Shown piece by piece: positions 17,223 to 25,828 of a stretch of DNA of 64,000 nucleotides. The notes under the pieces are model-generated. The model made no database searches. It worked only from the letters and a program-made list of their open reading frames with translations, and was not told where the DNA came from. A program made the position numbers and the translations under genes. How positions within the stretch are numbered: the stretch's first letter is position 1; every line of letters starts with the position of its first letter. Origin of the DNA: Pseudonocardia sp. N23 (lineage in GTDB: Bacteria > Actinomycetota > Actinomycetes > Mycobacteriales > Pseudonocardiaceae); NCBI RefSeq assembly GCF_002583555.1, contig NZ_BEGX01000114.1, forward strand, positions 332,954 to 396,953, read 5' to 3'.

Positions 17223-18352
17223 TCCCCGTCATGAAGCCCCTCCTCGGTGAGGAGGAGGCGGCGGCTGTCGCCGACGTCGTGCGCTCCGGGTGGGTCGCGC
17301 AGGGGCCGAAGGTGGCCGAGTTCGAGAAGTCGTTCGCCGCATCGGTGGGTGCCGGGCACGGCGTTGCCGTCTCCAACTGCACGACCGGCCTGCACCTGAT
17401 GTTGTACGTGCTGGGCATCGGCGCGGGCGACGAGGTCGTCGTCCCGTCGTTCTCCTTCGTCGCGACGGCCAACTGCGTCCGCTACGTCGGCGCCACACCG
17501 GTCTTCGCCGACGTGCTGGAGTCCAACGGCAACCTCGACCCCGCGTCCGTCGCGGCGGTCATGACGCCGCGGACCAAGGCCGTGCTCGCCGTCCACCAGG
17601 GCGGCCAGCCCGCCGACATCGCCGCGCTGCGCGCCGTCGCGGGCTCGGTGCCGGTCCTGGAGGACGCCGCGTGCGCCGCGGGCTCGACGCTGCGCGGTGC
17701 GCCCGTCGGCACCGGCGCCACGCTCGCCGCGTGGTCGTTCCATCCCCGCAAGCTGCTCACCACCGGTGAGGGCGGCATGGTCACCACCGACGACGCCGAG
17801 CAGGCCGCGCGGCTGCGCCGGCTGCGCGAACACGGCATGTCGCTGTCGGCGGCCGACCGGCACGCCGCCGGGAACACCGTCAAGATCGAGTCCTACCTCG
17901 AGACGGCGTTCAACTACCGGATGACCGACATGCAGGCCGCGATGGGCCTCGTCCAGCTGGGCCGGCTGCCCGGCATGGTCGCCCAGCGGCGCGCGCTCGC
18001 CGCCCGCTACGCGTCCCTGCTCGCCGACGCCGGGCTGCGGCCCGTCGCCGACCCCGAGTTCGGGACCAGCAACTTCCAGTCCTACTGGGTGCGGCTGCCC
18101 GACGGCGCGCCAGACTCGATCGACGTCCTGCAGTCCCTCGCAGACGCCGGCATCTCCGGGCGGCGCGGCATCGTGGCGTCGCACCTCGAACCCGCCTACG
18201 CCGGGCACCCGCACGTCCCGCTGCCCGTGACCGAGTACCTGACGCGGCGCACGATCATCCTGCCGCTCCACCACGAGCTGACCGAGTCCGACCAGGACCA
18301 CGTCGTCGGCTCGCTGACCGCCGCACTCGCCGTCCCGACTGGAGCATCGTGA
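17219..18352 (+). CDS. DegT/DnrJ/EryC1 PLP-dependent sugar aminotransferase (copy 1)
   Basis: The 377-residue enzyme is of the fold-type I family that aminates keto-sugars on nucleotides. VPSFSFVATANCVRYVGA and LEDAACAAG hold the PLP phosphate- and ring-binding residues, and the Schiff-base Lys lies in SFHPRKLLTTGEGG. FNYRMTDMQAAMG is the usual dimer-contact motif. GTGA overlap fixes the start at GTG 17219. It is followed, again by GTGA overlap, by a second and quite different member of the family. Two different aminotransferases in tandem suggest either two amino positions or two amino sugars. Confidence 0.9.
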   Translation: MIPVMKPLLGEEEAAAVADVVRSGWVAQGPKVAEFEKSFAASVGAGHGVAVSNCTTGLHLMLYVLGIGAGDEVVVPSFSFVATANCVRYVGATPVFADVLESNGNLDPASVAAVMTPRTKAVLAVHQGGQPADIAALRAVAGSVPVLEDAACAAGSTLRGAPVGTGATLAAWSFHPRKLLTTGEGGMVTTDDAEQAARLRRLREHGMSLSAADRHAAGNTVKIESYLETAFNYRMTDMQAAMGLVQLGRLPGMVAQRRALAARYASLLADAGLRPVADPEFGTSNFQSYWVRLPDGAPDSIDVLQSLADAGISGRRGIVASHLEPAYAGHPHVPLPVTEYLTRRTIILPLHHELTESDQDHVVGSLTAALAVPTGAS

Positions 18353-19458
18353 CCGACACTCCCGTTCCCCTCGTCGATCTCGGCGCCCAGCACGCCCAGG
18401 TGGCCGACGAGGTCGCCGAGGGCTGGGCCGCCATCCTCGCCCGCACCGCGTTCGTCGGTGGTGCCGCGGTCAAGGACTTCGAGGCCGCCTACGCCGACTA
18501 CATCGGCGCCACGCACTGCATCGGGGTCGGCAACGGCACCGACGCCATCGAGTTCGCTCTGCGCGCACTCGGCATCGGTGCCGGCGACGAGTGCGTCGTG
18601 CCCGCCAACACCTTCATCGCGACGGCCGAGGCCGTGGCCCGGACCGGCGCCACCGTCGTGCTGGCCGACTGCGACGAGACCACCGCGCTGCTCGACCCCG
18701 CCGCCGCCGGAGCGGCCGTCACGTCGCGCACCAAAGCGATCCTGCCGGTGCACCTCTACGGCCAGGCCGCACCCGTCGAGGCGATCCGCGCCGCCGTGGG
18801 CGACGTCCCGATCGTCGAGGACGCCGCGCAGTCCCAGGGCGCGAAGCGCAACGGCGAGTCCGCCGGCACCCTCGGCGTGCTCGCCGCGACCAGCTTCTAC
18901 CCGGGCAAGAACCTCGGCGCCTACGGCGACGCGGGCGCGGTCCTGACGTCGGACCCCGACCTCGCCGTCGCCGTCCGGCTCCTCGGTGAGCACGGCTCGC
19001 CCCGCAAGTACGAGCACACCGTCCTGGGCTTCAACAGCCGGATGGACGCGCTGCAGGCAGTCGTCCTGTCCGCCAAGCTGCGCCGCCTCGACGAGTGGAA
19101 CGACCAGCGCCGCGCCGCCGCCGACCGCTACGCGGCCCTGCTGGCCGACGTCGACGGTGTCGTCGCCCCCGTCACCGCCGAGGGCAACGAGCACGTCTGG
19201 CACCTCTATGTCGTGCGCGTCGCCGAGCGCGACCGCGTGCTCGCCGACCTGCATGCCGGGGGCATCGGCGCAGGCATCCACTACCCGACGCCCGTGCACC
19301 TGACCGGCGCGTTCGCCCACCTCGGTCAGGGTGCCGGCGCCTTCCCGGCGTCGGAGACCCTCGCCGGGGAGATCCTCTCGCTGCCGCTGTTCCCGGGCAT
19401 CACCGCAGCGCAGCAGGAGCGGGTCGTCGAGGTGCTGGCGAAGGCCGTCGCCCAGTGA
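18349..19458 (+). CDS. DegT/DnrJ/EryC1 PLP-dependent sugar aminotransferase (copy 2)
   Basis: The 369-residue protein has VPANTFIATAEAVARTGA, VEDAAQSQGA and the PLP lysine in SFYPGKNLGAYGDAGA. FNSRMDALQAVVLSAKL follows. The pattern is close to the WbpE/FdtB/GnnB group that aminates a C3-keto nucleotide sugar, and it fits the dehydrogenase at the head of the operon and the N-acetyltransferase just downstream. The start is fixed by GTGA overlap. Only this junction with the next gene is not overlapping: a 73-base linker repeat lies between them. Confidence 0.9.
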   Translation: MTDTPVPLVDLGAQHAQVADEVAEGWAAILARTAFVGGAAVKDFEAAYADYIGATHCIGVGNGTDAIEFALRALGIGAGDECVVPANTFIATAEAVARTGATVVLADCDETTALLDPAAAGAAVTSRTKAILPVHLYGQAAPVEAIRAAVGDVPIVEDAAQSQGAKRNGESAGTLGVLAATSFYPGKNLGAYGDAGAVLTSDPDLAVAVRLLGEHGSPRKYEHTVLGFNSRMDALQAVVLSAKLRRLDEWNDQRRAAADRYAALLADVDGVVAPVTAEGNEHVWHLYVVRVAERDRVLADLHAGGIGAGIHYPTPVHLTGAFAHLGQGAGAFPASETLAGEILSLPLFPGITAAQQERVVEVLAKAVAQ

Positions 19459-19531
19459 GCGAGCGCCGGCGAGCGAACAGTGGGCACGGCGCCCACGTGC
19501 AGCACCGACCGAGCACAGGCGAGGACGAGCG
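19456..19531 (+). repeat. Intercistronic linker repeat, copy A
   Basis: This gap runs from the stop of the second aminotransferase to the ATG of the acetyltransferase. It aligns over its whole length, with one 4-base gap and about 80% identity by eye, to the gap at 26966-27041 on the minus strand. Shared blocks include GAACAGT, GCGCC, GCAGC, CCGACCGAGC and a final GCGATGA in which ATG is the start codon of the next gene. Confidence 0.75.
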
Positions 19532-20101
19532 ATGACGACGGCTGCCGGGGTGCGTGTGCACCCGCAGGGGCTGTGTGAGAGCGACGACGTCGGCGAGGGC
19601 ACCCGGGTGTGGGCATTCGCCCACGTCCTGCCCGGCGCCGTCGTCGGCCGTGACTGCAACATCTGCGACTGCGCGTTCGTCGAGGACGGCGCCACCCTCG
19701 GCGACAACGTCACCGTCAAGAACGGCACGCTCGTCTTCCGCGGGGTCACGTGCGAGGACGACGTCTTCCTCGGCCCCAACGTGCTGTTCACGAACGACCT
19801 GCGGCCGCGGGCGGCCAACAAGGTCGGCCCCGACGCCCTCGTGACCACGATGGTCCGCCGGGGCGCGTCACTCGGCGCGGGCACGGTCGTTGTGTGCGGC
19901 ACGGAGATCGGCGAGTACGCGTTCGCCGCGGCCGGAGCCGTCGTCACCCGCGACGTCCCCGCGCACGCGTTCGTCGCCGGCAATCCCGCCGTCCACAAGG
20001 GATGGGTCTGCCGCTGCGGCGCCCGTCTCGACAGCGAGCTCGCCTGCACCGAGTGCGGCGAGCGCTACCGCGAGAGCGACAGGGGGCTCGTCCCGGCATG
20101 A
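19532..20101 (+). CDS. Left-handed beta-helix sugar N-acetyltransferase, WbpD-like
   Basis: The 189-residue protein consists largely of hexapeptide repeats (for example VVGRDCNICDCAFVEDGATL), the fold of acetyl-CoA-dependent amino-sugar N-acetyltransferases. NDLRPRA includes the loop seen in WbpD/WlbB-type 3-N-acetyltransferases. The C-terminus has a small CRCGARL and CTECGERY zinc-ribbon-like end, common in this subfamily. It should acetylate the amine installed by the aminotransferases. The ATG lies at the end of the linker repeat with GAGGACGAGCG in front as a weak ribosome-binding site. It overlaps the next gene as ATGA. Confidence 0.88.
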   Translation: MTTAAGVRVHPQGLCESDDVGEGTRVWAFAHVLPGAVVGRDCNICDCAFVEDGATLGDNVTVKNGTLVFRGVTCEDDVFLGPNVLFTNDLRPRAANKVGPDALVTTMVRRGASLGAGTVVVCGTEIGEYAFAAAGAVVTRDVPAHAFVAGNPAVHKGWVCRCGARLDSELACTECGERYRESDRGLVPA

Positions 20102-21159
20102 GCGAGGGTCCGAAGGTCGACGTCGTCATCCCCTGCTACCGGTACGGGGCACTGCTGCCCGCGTCCGTACGCAGCGTCCTCGCCCAGGACGGCGTCGACG
20201 TCCGGGTGCTGATCATCGACGACGCGTCCGGCGACGGCAGCGCCGACGTCGCCCGTGGGCTCGCTGCCGCCGACCCCCGCGTGTCGGTGGAGGTGCACCC
20301 CGAGAACCGTGGCCACATCGCCACGTTCAACGAAGGCGTCATCGAGTGGGCGCGGGAGCCGTACACGCTCCTCATCTCCGCCGACGACGAGCTCGCCCCC
20401 GGCGCCCTGCAGCGCGCCACCACCCTCCTCGAGGACAACCCCGGCGTCGGCCTCACCTACGGCAACTCGCAGATGTGGGAGCCCGAGGACCCGGGCCGCC
20501 CCGTGCTGCGCACCGGCCGCTGGCGCCCGATCGTCTACCCCGGCCACAGCTGGCTGCGGAGGCGCTGCGCGTCGGGCACAAACCCCGTCTTCTCGCCGTC
20601 GGTCGTCGTACGCACAGCACTGCAGAAGCAGGTCGGCGGCTACGACCCCCGCATGCTCCACACCAGCGACCTCGAGATGTGGCTGCGGATGGCGCTCTAC
20701 GCCGACATCGGCTTCGTCGCCGGCGTCGACCAGTCGATCACCCGCGTCCACGAGAAGAACATGTCGTCGACGTACCTCGAGTCCGACCACGGCCTCGAGG
20801 ACCTGCGGATGCGGCTGCTGGCGTTCGACGCCGTCCTCGACCGCGGCGCCGACCTGCTCCCCGACGCCGATCGCCTGCGCCGGCGCATGCGCCGCGCCCT
20901 GGCCCGCGACGCCCTCATGCGGCTCGACCGGGCCGAGGACAAGAACATCCCCCTCGGCGACACCGCCGACGCCCTCGCCGAGTTCGCCCGCGAGACCTGC
21001 AGCGCCGCGATCCGCAGCCCTGAGGGCCGCGCCCTGCGCCGCCGGCACACGCTCGGGCCCCGGCTCGCCGCCGTCGTGCGACCGCCCATCGTGGCCGCGG
21101 CCCGCCGCAAGCTGCGCCAGGAGACCCGCGACCGCGTGCAGCTGCACCGCGGCGTCTGA
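20098..21159 (+). CDS. Family 2 glycosyltransferase, paralogue of the 13711-14769 enzyme
   Basis: This 353-residue GT-A enzyme has VDVVIPCYRYG, IIDDASGDGSADVARGL and SADDE as the DxD-type motif, then HTSDLEMWLRMALYADIGF. These features align along the full length with the GT2 on the other side of the operon. The start is fixed by ATGA overlap with the acetyltransferase gene. Its position right after the amino-sugar genes suggests it adds the new acetamido sugar to the lipid-linked unit. The C-terminal ~40 residues are basic and may bind the membrane. Confidence 0.88.
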   Translation: MSEGPKVDVVIPCYRYGALLPASVRSVLAQDGVDVRVLIIDDASGDGSADVARGLAAADPRVSVEVHPENRGHIATFNEGVIEWAREPYTLLISADDELAPGALQRATTLLEDNPGVGLTYGNSQMWEPEDPGRPVLRTGRWRPIVYPGHSWLRRRCASGTNPVFSPSVVVRTALQKQVGGYDPRMLHTSDLEMWLRMALYADIGFVAGVDQSITRVHEKNMSSTYLESDHGLEDLRMRLLAFDAVLDRGADLLPDADRLRRRMRRALARDALMRLDRAEDKNIPLGDTADALAEFARETCSAAIRSPEGRALRRRHTLGPRLAAVVRPPIVAAARRKLRQETRDRVQLHRGV

Positions 21160-21183
21160 CCACCCCTTCACGATCGGAGAGAT

Positions 21184-21996
21184 GTGAGCCTGCAGGAGCG
21201 CGTCCGCGACTCGCTGGCCTGGCGGACCGAGATGGCCCGCGACCGCGCCGCCCTCGGCCGCGCCTACGCCGAGCGTCAGGCCATCGCCCGCACCCGGGCG
21301 CCGCAGCCACCGACCAGCCGAATTCTCGCGTACCACACCGTCGGCATGCCCAAGATGGGTCTCAACGACGTCTCCCTGCAGCGCATCCGCCGCCAGCTGG
21401 AGATGGCGAAGATCGCCGGCTACCGGTTCGTGACCGCCTCCGAACTGGTCGCCGAGCCCGTCGACCCCACCCCCGGCGACCGGCGGATCGCGCTGACCTT
21501 CGACGACGGCTTCCGCAGCATCCTCACGACCGTCGAGCCGCTGCTGCGCCGCCTCGACATCCCGTGGACCGCCTTCGTCTGCAGCGGGCTCGCCGACGGA
21601 GACAAGGGCCACGACGACTACCTCGACTGGGACGAGATCGGGGGCCTCGCCGAGCGCGGCGTCACGATCGCCAGCCACTCGGTCACCCACCCCAACTTCG
21701 CGACGCTCACCGTCACCGAGACCGTCGACGAGCTGGAGCGCTCCCGCAAGGCACTCCGCGACCGCCTGGGCATCGAGACCGCCGAGTTCGCCATCCCCTT
21801 CGGGCAGTCCCGCGACTGGCCCGAAGCCGCCCGGAAGGCCGCCGCGGACGCGGGCTACACGACGGTCTACGCACAGTCGATGGACCGCCGCCCCACCGGC
21901 ACGGTCCCCCGCACCTTCGTGACCCGGTTCGACGACGACCGCATCTTCCGCGCCGCCCTCGGCGGCGCCTACGACCGCTGGGAGGAGTGGTACTAG
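21184..21996 (+). CDS. Polysaccharide deacetylase, NodB-type CE4 (copy 1)
   Basis: The 270-residue protein carries the CE4 motifs: TFDDG (motif 1, catalytic base and metal Asp) and SHSVTHP (motif 2, metal His pair). IPFGQSRDW sits at the motif 3 position. There is no signal peptide or transmembrane helix; the N-terminus is a charged helix, so it may act inside the cell on a lipid-linked acetamido sugar. GGAGA precedes the GTG start by a few bases. It closes the operon and is followed by a strong hairpin. Confidence 0.87.
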   Translation: MSLQERVRDSLAWRTEMARDRAALGRAYAERQAIARTRAPQPPTSRILAYHTVGMPKMGLNDVSLQRIRRQLEMAKIAGYRFVTASELVAEPVDPTPGDRRIALTFDDGFRSILTTVEPLLRRLDIPWTAFVCSGLADGDKGHDDYLDWDEIGGLAERGVTIASHSVTHPNFATLTVTETVDELERSRKALRDRLGIETAEFAIPFGQSRDWPEAARKAAADAGYTTVYAQSMDRRPTGTVPRTFVTRFDDDRIFRAALGGAYDRWEEWY

Positions 21997-22016
21997 ACCA
22001 CTCCTGACCTGCCCGG

Positions 22017-22046
22017 GTGCCCGTCTCGCCTGCTCGAGGCGGGCAC
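22017..22046. terminator. 12-bp hairpin terminator between convergent operons
   Basis: The arms at 22017-22028 and 22035-22046 pair over 12 bases, with one G-U, around a 6-base loop. It lies in the 210-base gap between the end of the amino-sugar operon and the end of the flippase gene on the other strand. It can work in both directions; no U-tract is seen, as usual in actinomycetes. The rest of the gap holds nothing I recognise. Confidence 0.7.
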
Positions 22047-22206
22047 TCGCGCGTGCGGCCCCGTCGCCGGGACGACCGCGACACCCACCTTCCCCCACCC
22101 GCCGCACTCGACACCAGGCTGGTCCGCACGCCGCCGGGACCAGCTCAGGTCGAACTCGGAGGATCCGCTCAGCGGGACGGCCGGGGAGCTGCGAGCGGTG
22201 CGCGGA

Positions 22207-25200
22207 CTACGACGAGGAGCTCCCGTCCGAGGGTGTCGGACGGGGCCGGGGCCGCGGGGACGGGCGGCGCGGCGCGGCAGGTCCTCGGTCGTCGCGGCTG
22301 TCGCCTCCCCCGGGTCCCGAACCGTTCGCACCCTTCGGAGCCGACCCGTTCCCGCCGGTCGCCGGCGTTGCGTTCGTGTTCCTCGGCGGCGTGCCGTTGG
22401 GGCCGAGGCTCTTGGGCTGTGCCCCGTTCGGGCCTGCGCCGTTCGGGCCTGCGCCGTTCGGGCCTGCGCCGTTGGGTGCCGGGCGCTTCGCCCCCGAGCC
22501 GGACGGCACCGGCTGCCGGGGGTCGGCGGGGCGCGGGGGCCGGGCGTCGCCCGGGGACCCGTTCGTACCCGGACCGCTGCCACTCGCGCTGTTCGAGGGC
22601 CGGCCGTTCGCGCCGGCGCCCTTGTCGCCGGCCCCGTTCGTACCCGGCCCCCCGGTGCCCCGGGGCTTCTGGGGAGCCTTGCTGGTCGGCGCCTGCGGCG
22701 GCCGGGCGGTCAGCTTCCGGGTCTCCTCGTCGAGGGGACCGGGCTTCGCGGGGGAACCGGCGGGGGCGCCGGTCGTCGGGCCCGTCCCCGTCCTGCCGTC
22801 ACCGGTGGGACGGGCGCCCGAGGATGCGGGCTTCGCGGGCGGCGTGCCCTTTCCGGGCGTCGTCTGCTGTGCTGTCCCCGGTCCGGGCTCCCCGGGTGGC
22901 CGCGTGCCCTGCGCGGGCTTCGCCTGCGACGACGTGCCTGCGCCGGGCTTCACGGGGTTCACCGTCGGCGACGGGCTTCCCGTCGACGCCGGCTGTGCGC
23001 TCGCACCGGACGTCGCGCCGCTCCCGGTCTGCGCGCCCGTGGCGGGCTTCGCGCCGCTCCCAGGCTGCGCGCCCGTGGCGGGCGGCGTTCCGGTGCCGGA
23101 CGGCGTTCCTGCGCCGGGCGTCGTCCCCGGACCGGACTGCGCGGCGGCCGCCGGCCCCGGGCTGCCGGGCCGGGCTGTGTTCGTGGCGGCCTGAGGGGCC
23201 CTGGACGATGCGGGGCCGCCCGAGGCCTTCGCGGGCGCCGGACCGCCGGTGCTCGCCCGAGCACCGGTCGTTCCGGCTCCGGGGCCCCCGGCCGAACCGG
23301 CGGCGGGGACCTTCGTGGTGGCCGACGAGTCGCCTGGCGGCTGCGCGGCGGACGGCTCCGGCAGCGGGGTGGGCCGCGGCCGCGGCGAGGGGCGGCGAGG
23401 GGCGTCGTCGCGACCCGACGTCGCCGCCCCCGGGGGCGCCGGGGCGGGGTCGGTCGGGGTCACCGAGCGCGTGACCGCGGTGGCCTCGGCATCGGCGCGG
23501 GCGGGCGGCTGGGCCTGGGTCGCCTCGGGATCGGCGGGCAGCGAGGCCGCGGCATCACCCGCGTCCGCAGCGCCCTCAGCACCGTCCGCGCGATCGCCGC
23601 CCGTCGGGCGCAGGCTCTCCAGGGTGCCGCTCCACCGGCGTCCGTCGCTGGTGACCGTCGCGTCTCGGACCGAGTCGTCCGGGGCGGAGAAGAGGTCCAC
23701 ACCGGCGGCAGCCGGCGTCGCGACGGTCCGCTCGGCGCCGCCGGTCTCCGCCGGCTCGACGGGCGTTCCGTCGACGGTGACGGCCTTCATGACGATCGTC
23801 TCGTCGGTGGCGTTGCGACCGTCGTCGGCGGAGGTGCGCTGCGGCAGCGGAGCGAGCGGGAGCTTGCGCTCGCTGCGGTTGCGGGACTTGACCGTCGGCA
23901 TCGGCTGGATGAGCCGCATCTGGACGGTCGCGTCGTCGAGACCCTCGGAGATGACCTGGCGCGCGAGCCCGATCATGCCGCTGGCGGTCATCGGTGGCAG
24001 CTGGATCGTCATCTCGGACGCACCGGGCGCCGCGCCCGCGCCGACGAGCTCGCGGTCCGGGCCGGTGGGTCCGGGGCCCGCGCCGACGCCGGCGTCGTCG
24101 TCCTCGTCGTCGTCCTCGTCGCCGTCCTCGTCGCCACCGCCGCGGCGGACCTTGTTCATGACCGCGCCGATCATGGAGCGGCCGAGCTTCGGGGCGATGG
24201 CCGTGAGCACCGCGAGGTAGATGATCGCGAAGATGATCGTCTCGAGGACGAGTAGCAGGATGCCGAGGATGACGCCGTGCTCGTCGGCGCCGAAGGTGTT
24301 GCGGTCGAGCCACCACGTGGCCGCCATGGCGACAGCGGCGGCGATCGCGGGCGGGACCAGCATCCACGCGAGACGTCCGACGGAGAACTTCACGACGCGT
24401 CGCGACAGGATCAGCACGACGATGCCGACGGCGATCTCGGTGATCGACATGGCGATGCCGACGCCGATGAGGCCGAGCGGGAGCAGCGCGACCAGCGTGC
24501 CGATGCCCAGGACGAGGCTGGTGGCGGTCGTCCAGTTGAGCATCTTGGACGCGCCGACGGCCTTGATGACCTCGCTGCCGACCGCCTGCAGGGCGATCCC
24601 GACGCCGTAGCCGGCCATGACCATGAGCGCCACGCCGGCCTCACGCCACTTCTCGCCGAGGAGCACGACGACGGCGGGTTCACCGACGGCGATCATGAGC
24701 CCGGCGAAGGGCGCGGCACCGACCCAGGTGACCTGCAGGGCGCGTTCGAAGGCGCGGGCGAAGCGGGGCGGGTCGGACTGCAGCCGGGAGAACGCCGGGA
24801 ACAGGACGTACGAGCCGATCTGGACGATCACCAGGGACGGCAGCTGCGCCAGGGTCACGCCGTAGCGGTACTGGCCGAGGGTGTTGGCGTCGAGGCGGCG
24901 GCCGATGAGGGCGGTCTCGGCGGCGGTGCGGACCCGCTCGACGATGCCCTCGACGAGCAACGGGGCCGCGTAGGCGGCCATCTGGCGCCAGAGCGTGAAC
25001 GAGAACTTGCCGACGCCGGGGCGCCAGCGGGCGTAGCGCCAGCTCAGGAACAGCCAGATCGCGATGCCGACATAGTTGCCGATGACCATGGACCACACGC
25101 CGAAACCGAGCACCGCGAGCGTGATGGTGACGACGGCGTAGCCGAGCACACGGGTGGGGTCGACGATGAGACGCCGTTTGAAGTTGAAGCGGCGCTGCAT

Positions 25201-25668
25201 GAGGCCGTCGGGCACGTTGGTGAGCGCGTGCAGGACGACGGCCCCGGAGGAGACGGCGGCGATGGTGCCCGCGACATCGCTCTTGAAGACCATGCCGACG
25301 AGCGGCGCCGTCGCCAGCGACAGCAGGGCCAGCCCGAGACCGGAGACGAAGGTGACCCAGAAGACCGTGTCGGCGGCGTCCTCGACGTCGCCCTCACGTT
25401 GGATCAGCGCACCGCGCAGGCCACCCTCGGAGAACCCGAGGAGGAAGCCCATCAGGACGGTGCCCGCCGCGTAGAGGCCGATCTGCTCCGGGTCGAGGAT
25501 GCGGGCGAGGATCAGCGTCTGGACGAACGAGACGACCTGCACCAGGCCGAGTGCGAGCGCCGACAGCATGGCGCCACGCTTGAGGGTGCTGCCCAGCGTG
25601 GAGATGTCCGGGTCGCTCGTCGCCTCACGCGTGGTGGCGATGCTCGCCCGGTGCTTCCCGAGTGCCAC
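22207..25668 (-). CDS. Wzx-type polysaccharide flippase with a ~650-residue disordered C-terminal tail
   Basis: Residues ~30-500 are a MOP-superfamily flippase with 12-14 hydrophobic segments and family stretches such as ILDPEQIGLYAAGTVL, FSEGGLRGALIQRE and GSYVLFPAFSRLQSDP. It flips lipid-linked repeat units across the membrane. It aligns along the whole core with the 510-residue flippase at 53856-55388, which ends where this core ends. Here ~650 residues follow: an acidic run (DEDGDEDDDEDDD), a short segment of ordinary composition with MRLIQPMPTVKSRNR, then a long Pro/Ala/Gly/Thr-rich stretch with NGAGP repeats that ends in GSSSS. GTG 25668 is the probable start; the ribosome-binding site is weak. 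Confidence 0.85.
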   Translation of the reverse strand: MALGKHRASIATTREATSDPDISTLGSTLKRGAMLSALALGLVQVVSFVQTLILARILDPEQIGLYAAGTVLMGFLLGFSEGGLRGALIQREGDVEDAADTVFWVTFVSGLGLALLSLATAPLVGMVFKSDVAGTIAAVSSGAVVLHALTNVPDGLMQRRFNFKRRLIVDPTRVLGYAVVTITLAVLGFGVWSMVIGNYVGIAIWLFLSWRYARWRPGVGKFSFTLWRQMAAYAAPLLVEGIVERVRTAAETALIGRRLDANTLGQYRYGVTLAQLPSLVIVQIGSYVLFPAFSRLQSDPPRFARAFERALQVTWVGAAPFAGLMIAVGEPAVVVLLGEKWREAGVALMVMAGYGVGIALQAVGSEVIKAVGASKMLNWTTATSLVLGIGTLVALLPLGLIGVGIAMSITEIAVGIVVLILSRRVVKFSVGRLAWMLVPPAIAAAVAMAATWWLDRNTFGADEHGVILGILLLVLETIIFAIIYLAVLTAIAPKLGRSMIGAVMNKVRRGGGDEDGDEDDDEDDDAGVGAGPGPTGPDRELVGAGAAPGASEMTIQLPPMTASGMIGLARQVISEGLDDATVQMRLIQPMPTVKSRNRSERKLPLAPLPQRTSADDGRNATDETIVMKAVTVDGTPVEPAETGGAERTVATPAAAGVDLFSAPDDSVRDATVTSDGRRWSGTLESLRPTGGDRADGAEGAADAGDAAASLPADPEATQAQPPARADAEATAVTRSVTPTDPAPAPPGAATSGRDDAPRRPSPRPRPTPLPEPSAAQPPGDSSATTKVPAAGSAGGPGAGTTGARASTGGPAPAKASGGPASSRAPQAATNTARPGSPGPAAAAQSGPGTTPGAGTPSGTGTPPATGAQPGSGAKPATGAQTGSGATSGASAQPASTGSPSPTVNPVKPGAGTSSQAKPAQGTRPPGEPGPGTAQQTTPGKGTPPAKPASSGARPTGDGRTGTGPTTGAPAGSPAKPGPLDEETRKLTARPPQAPTSKAPQKPRGTGGPGTNGAGDKGAGANGRPSNSASGSGPGTNGSPGDARPPRPADPRQPVPSGSGAKRPAPNGAGPNGAGPNGAGPNGAQPKSLGPNGTPPRNTNATPATGGNGSAPKGANGSGPGGGDSRDDRGPAAPRRPSPRPRPRPTPSDGSSSS
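22424..22468 (-). repeat. Three exact 15-bp repeats in the flippase tail
   Basis: Three identical 15-base units encode NGAGP three times near the end of the disordered tail. A degenerate fourth unit follows. They mark this part of the tail as grown by repeat slippage. Confidence 0.9.
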
Positions 25669-25828
25669 TCAGCACCGCCCTGCCCGGGCGATGGCGGGAC
25701 GGCCCGCGGCCGTTCCTCGTGCACTGGTCAACTCGATGTCCTCGGATCGCCTGGGCGAACTGTTACCCCGAGCAGCGTAACGGCGGACCCCGACAGCGTT
25801 GCGACGGCCGGAACAACTCGCCGTGATG

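Noticed and set aside
19459..19531. Short frame starting at the aminotransferase stop (SERRRANSG and so on)
   Set aside because: It lies entirely in the linker repeat, is Arg-rich, and its counterpart in copy B is not conserved as a frame.
22198..24255. Long plus-strand frames opposite the flippase tail
   Set aside because: They are Gly/Arg/Pro-rich mirror frames of a repeat-rich coding strand, without start signals or family motifs. The minus frame is continuous with the flippase.
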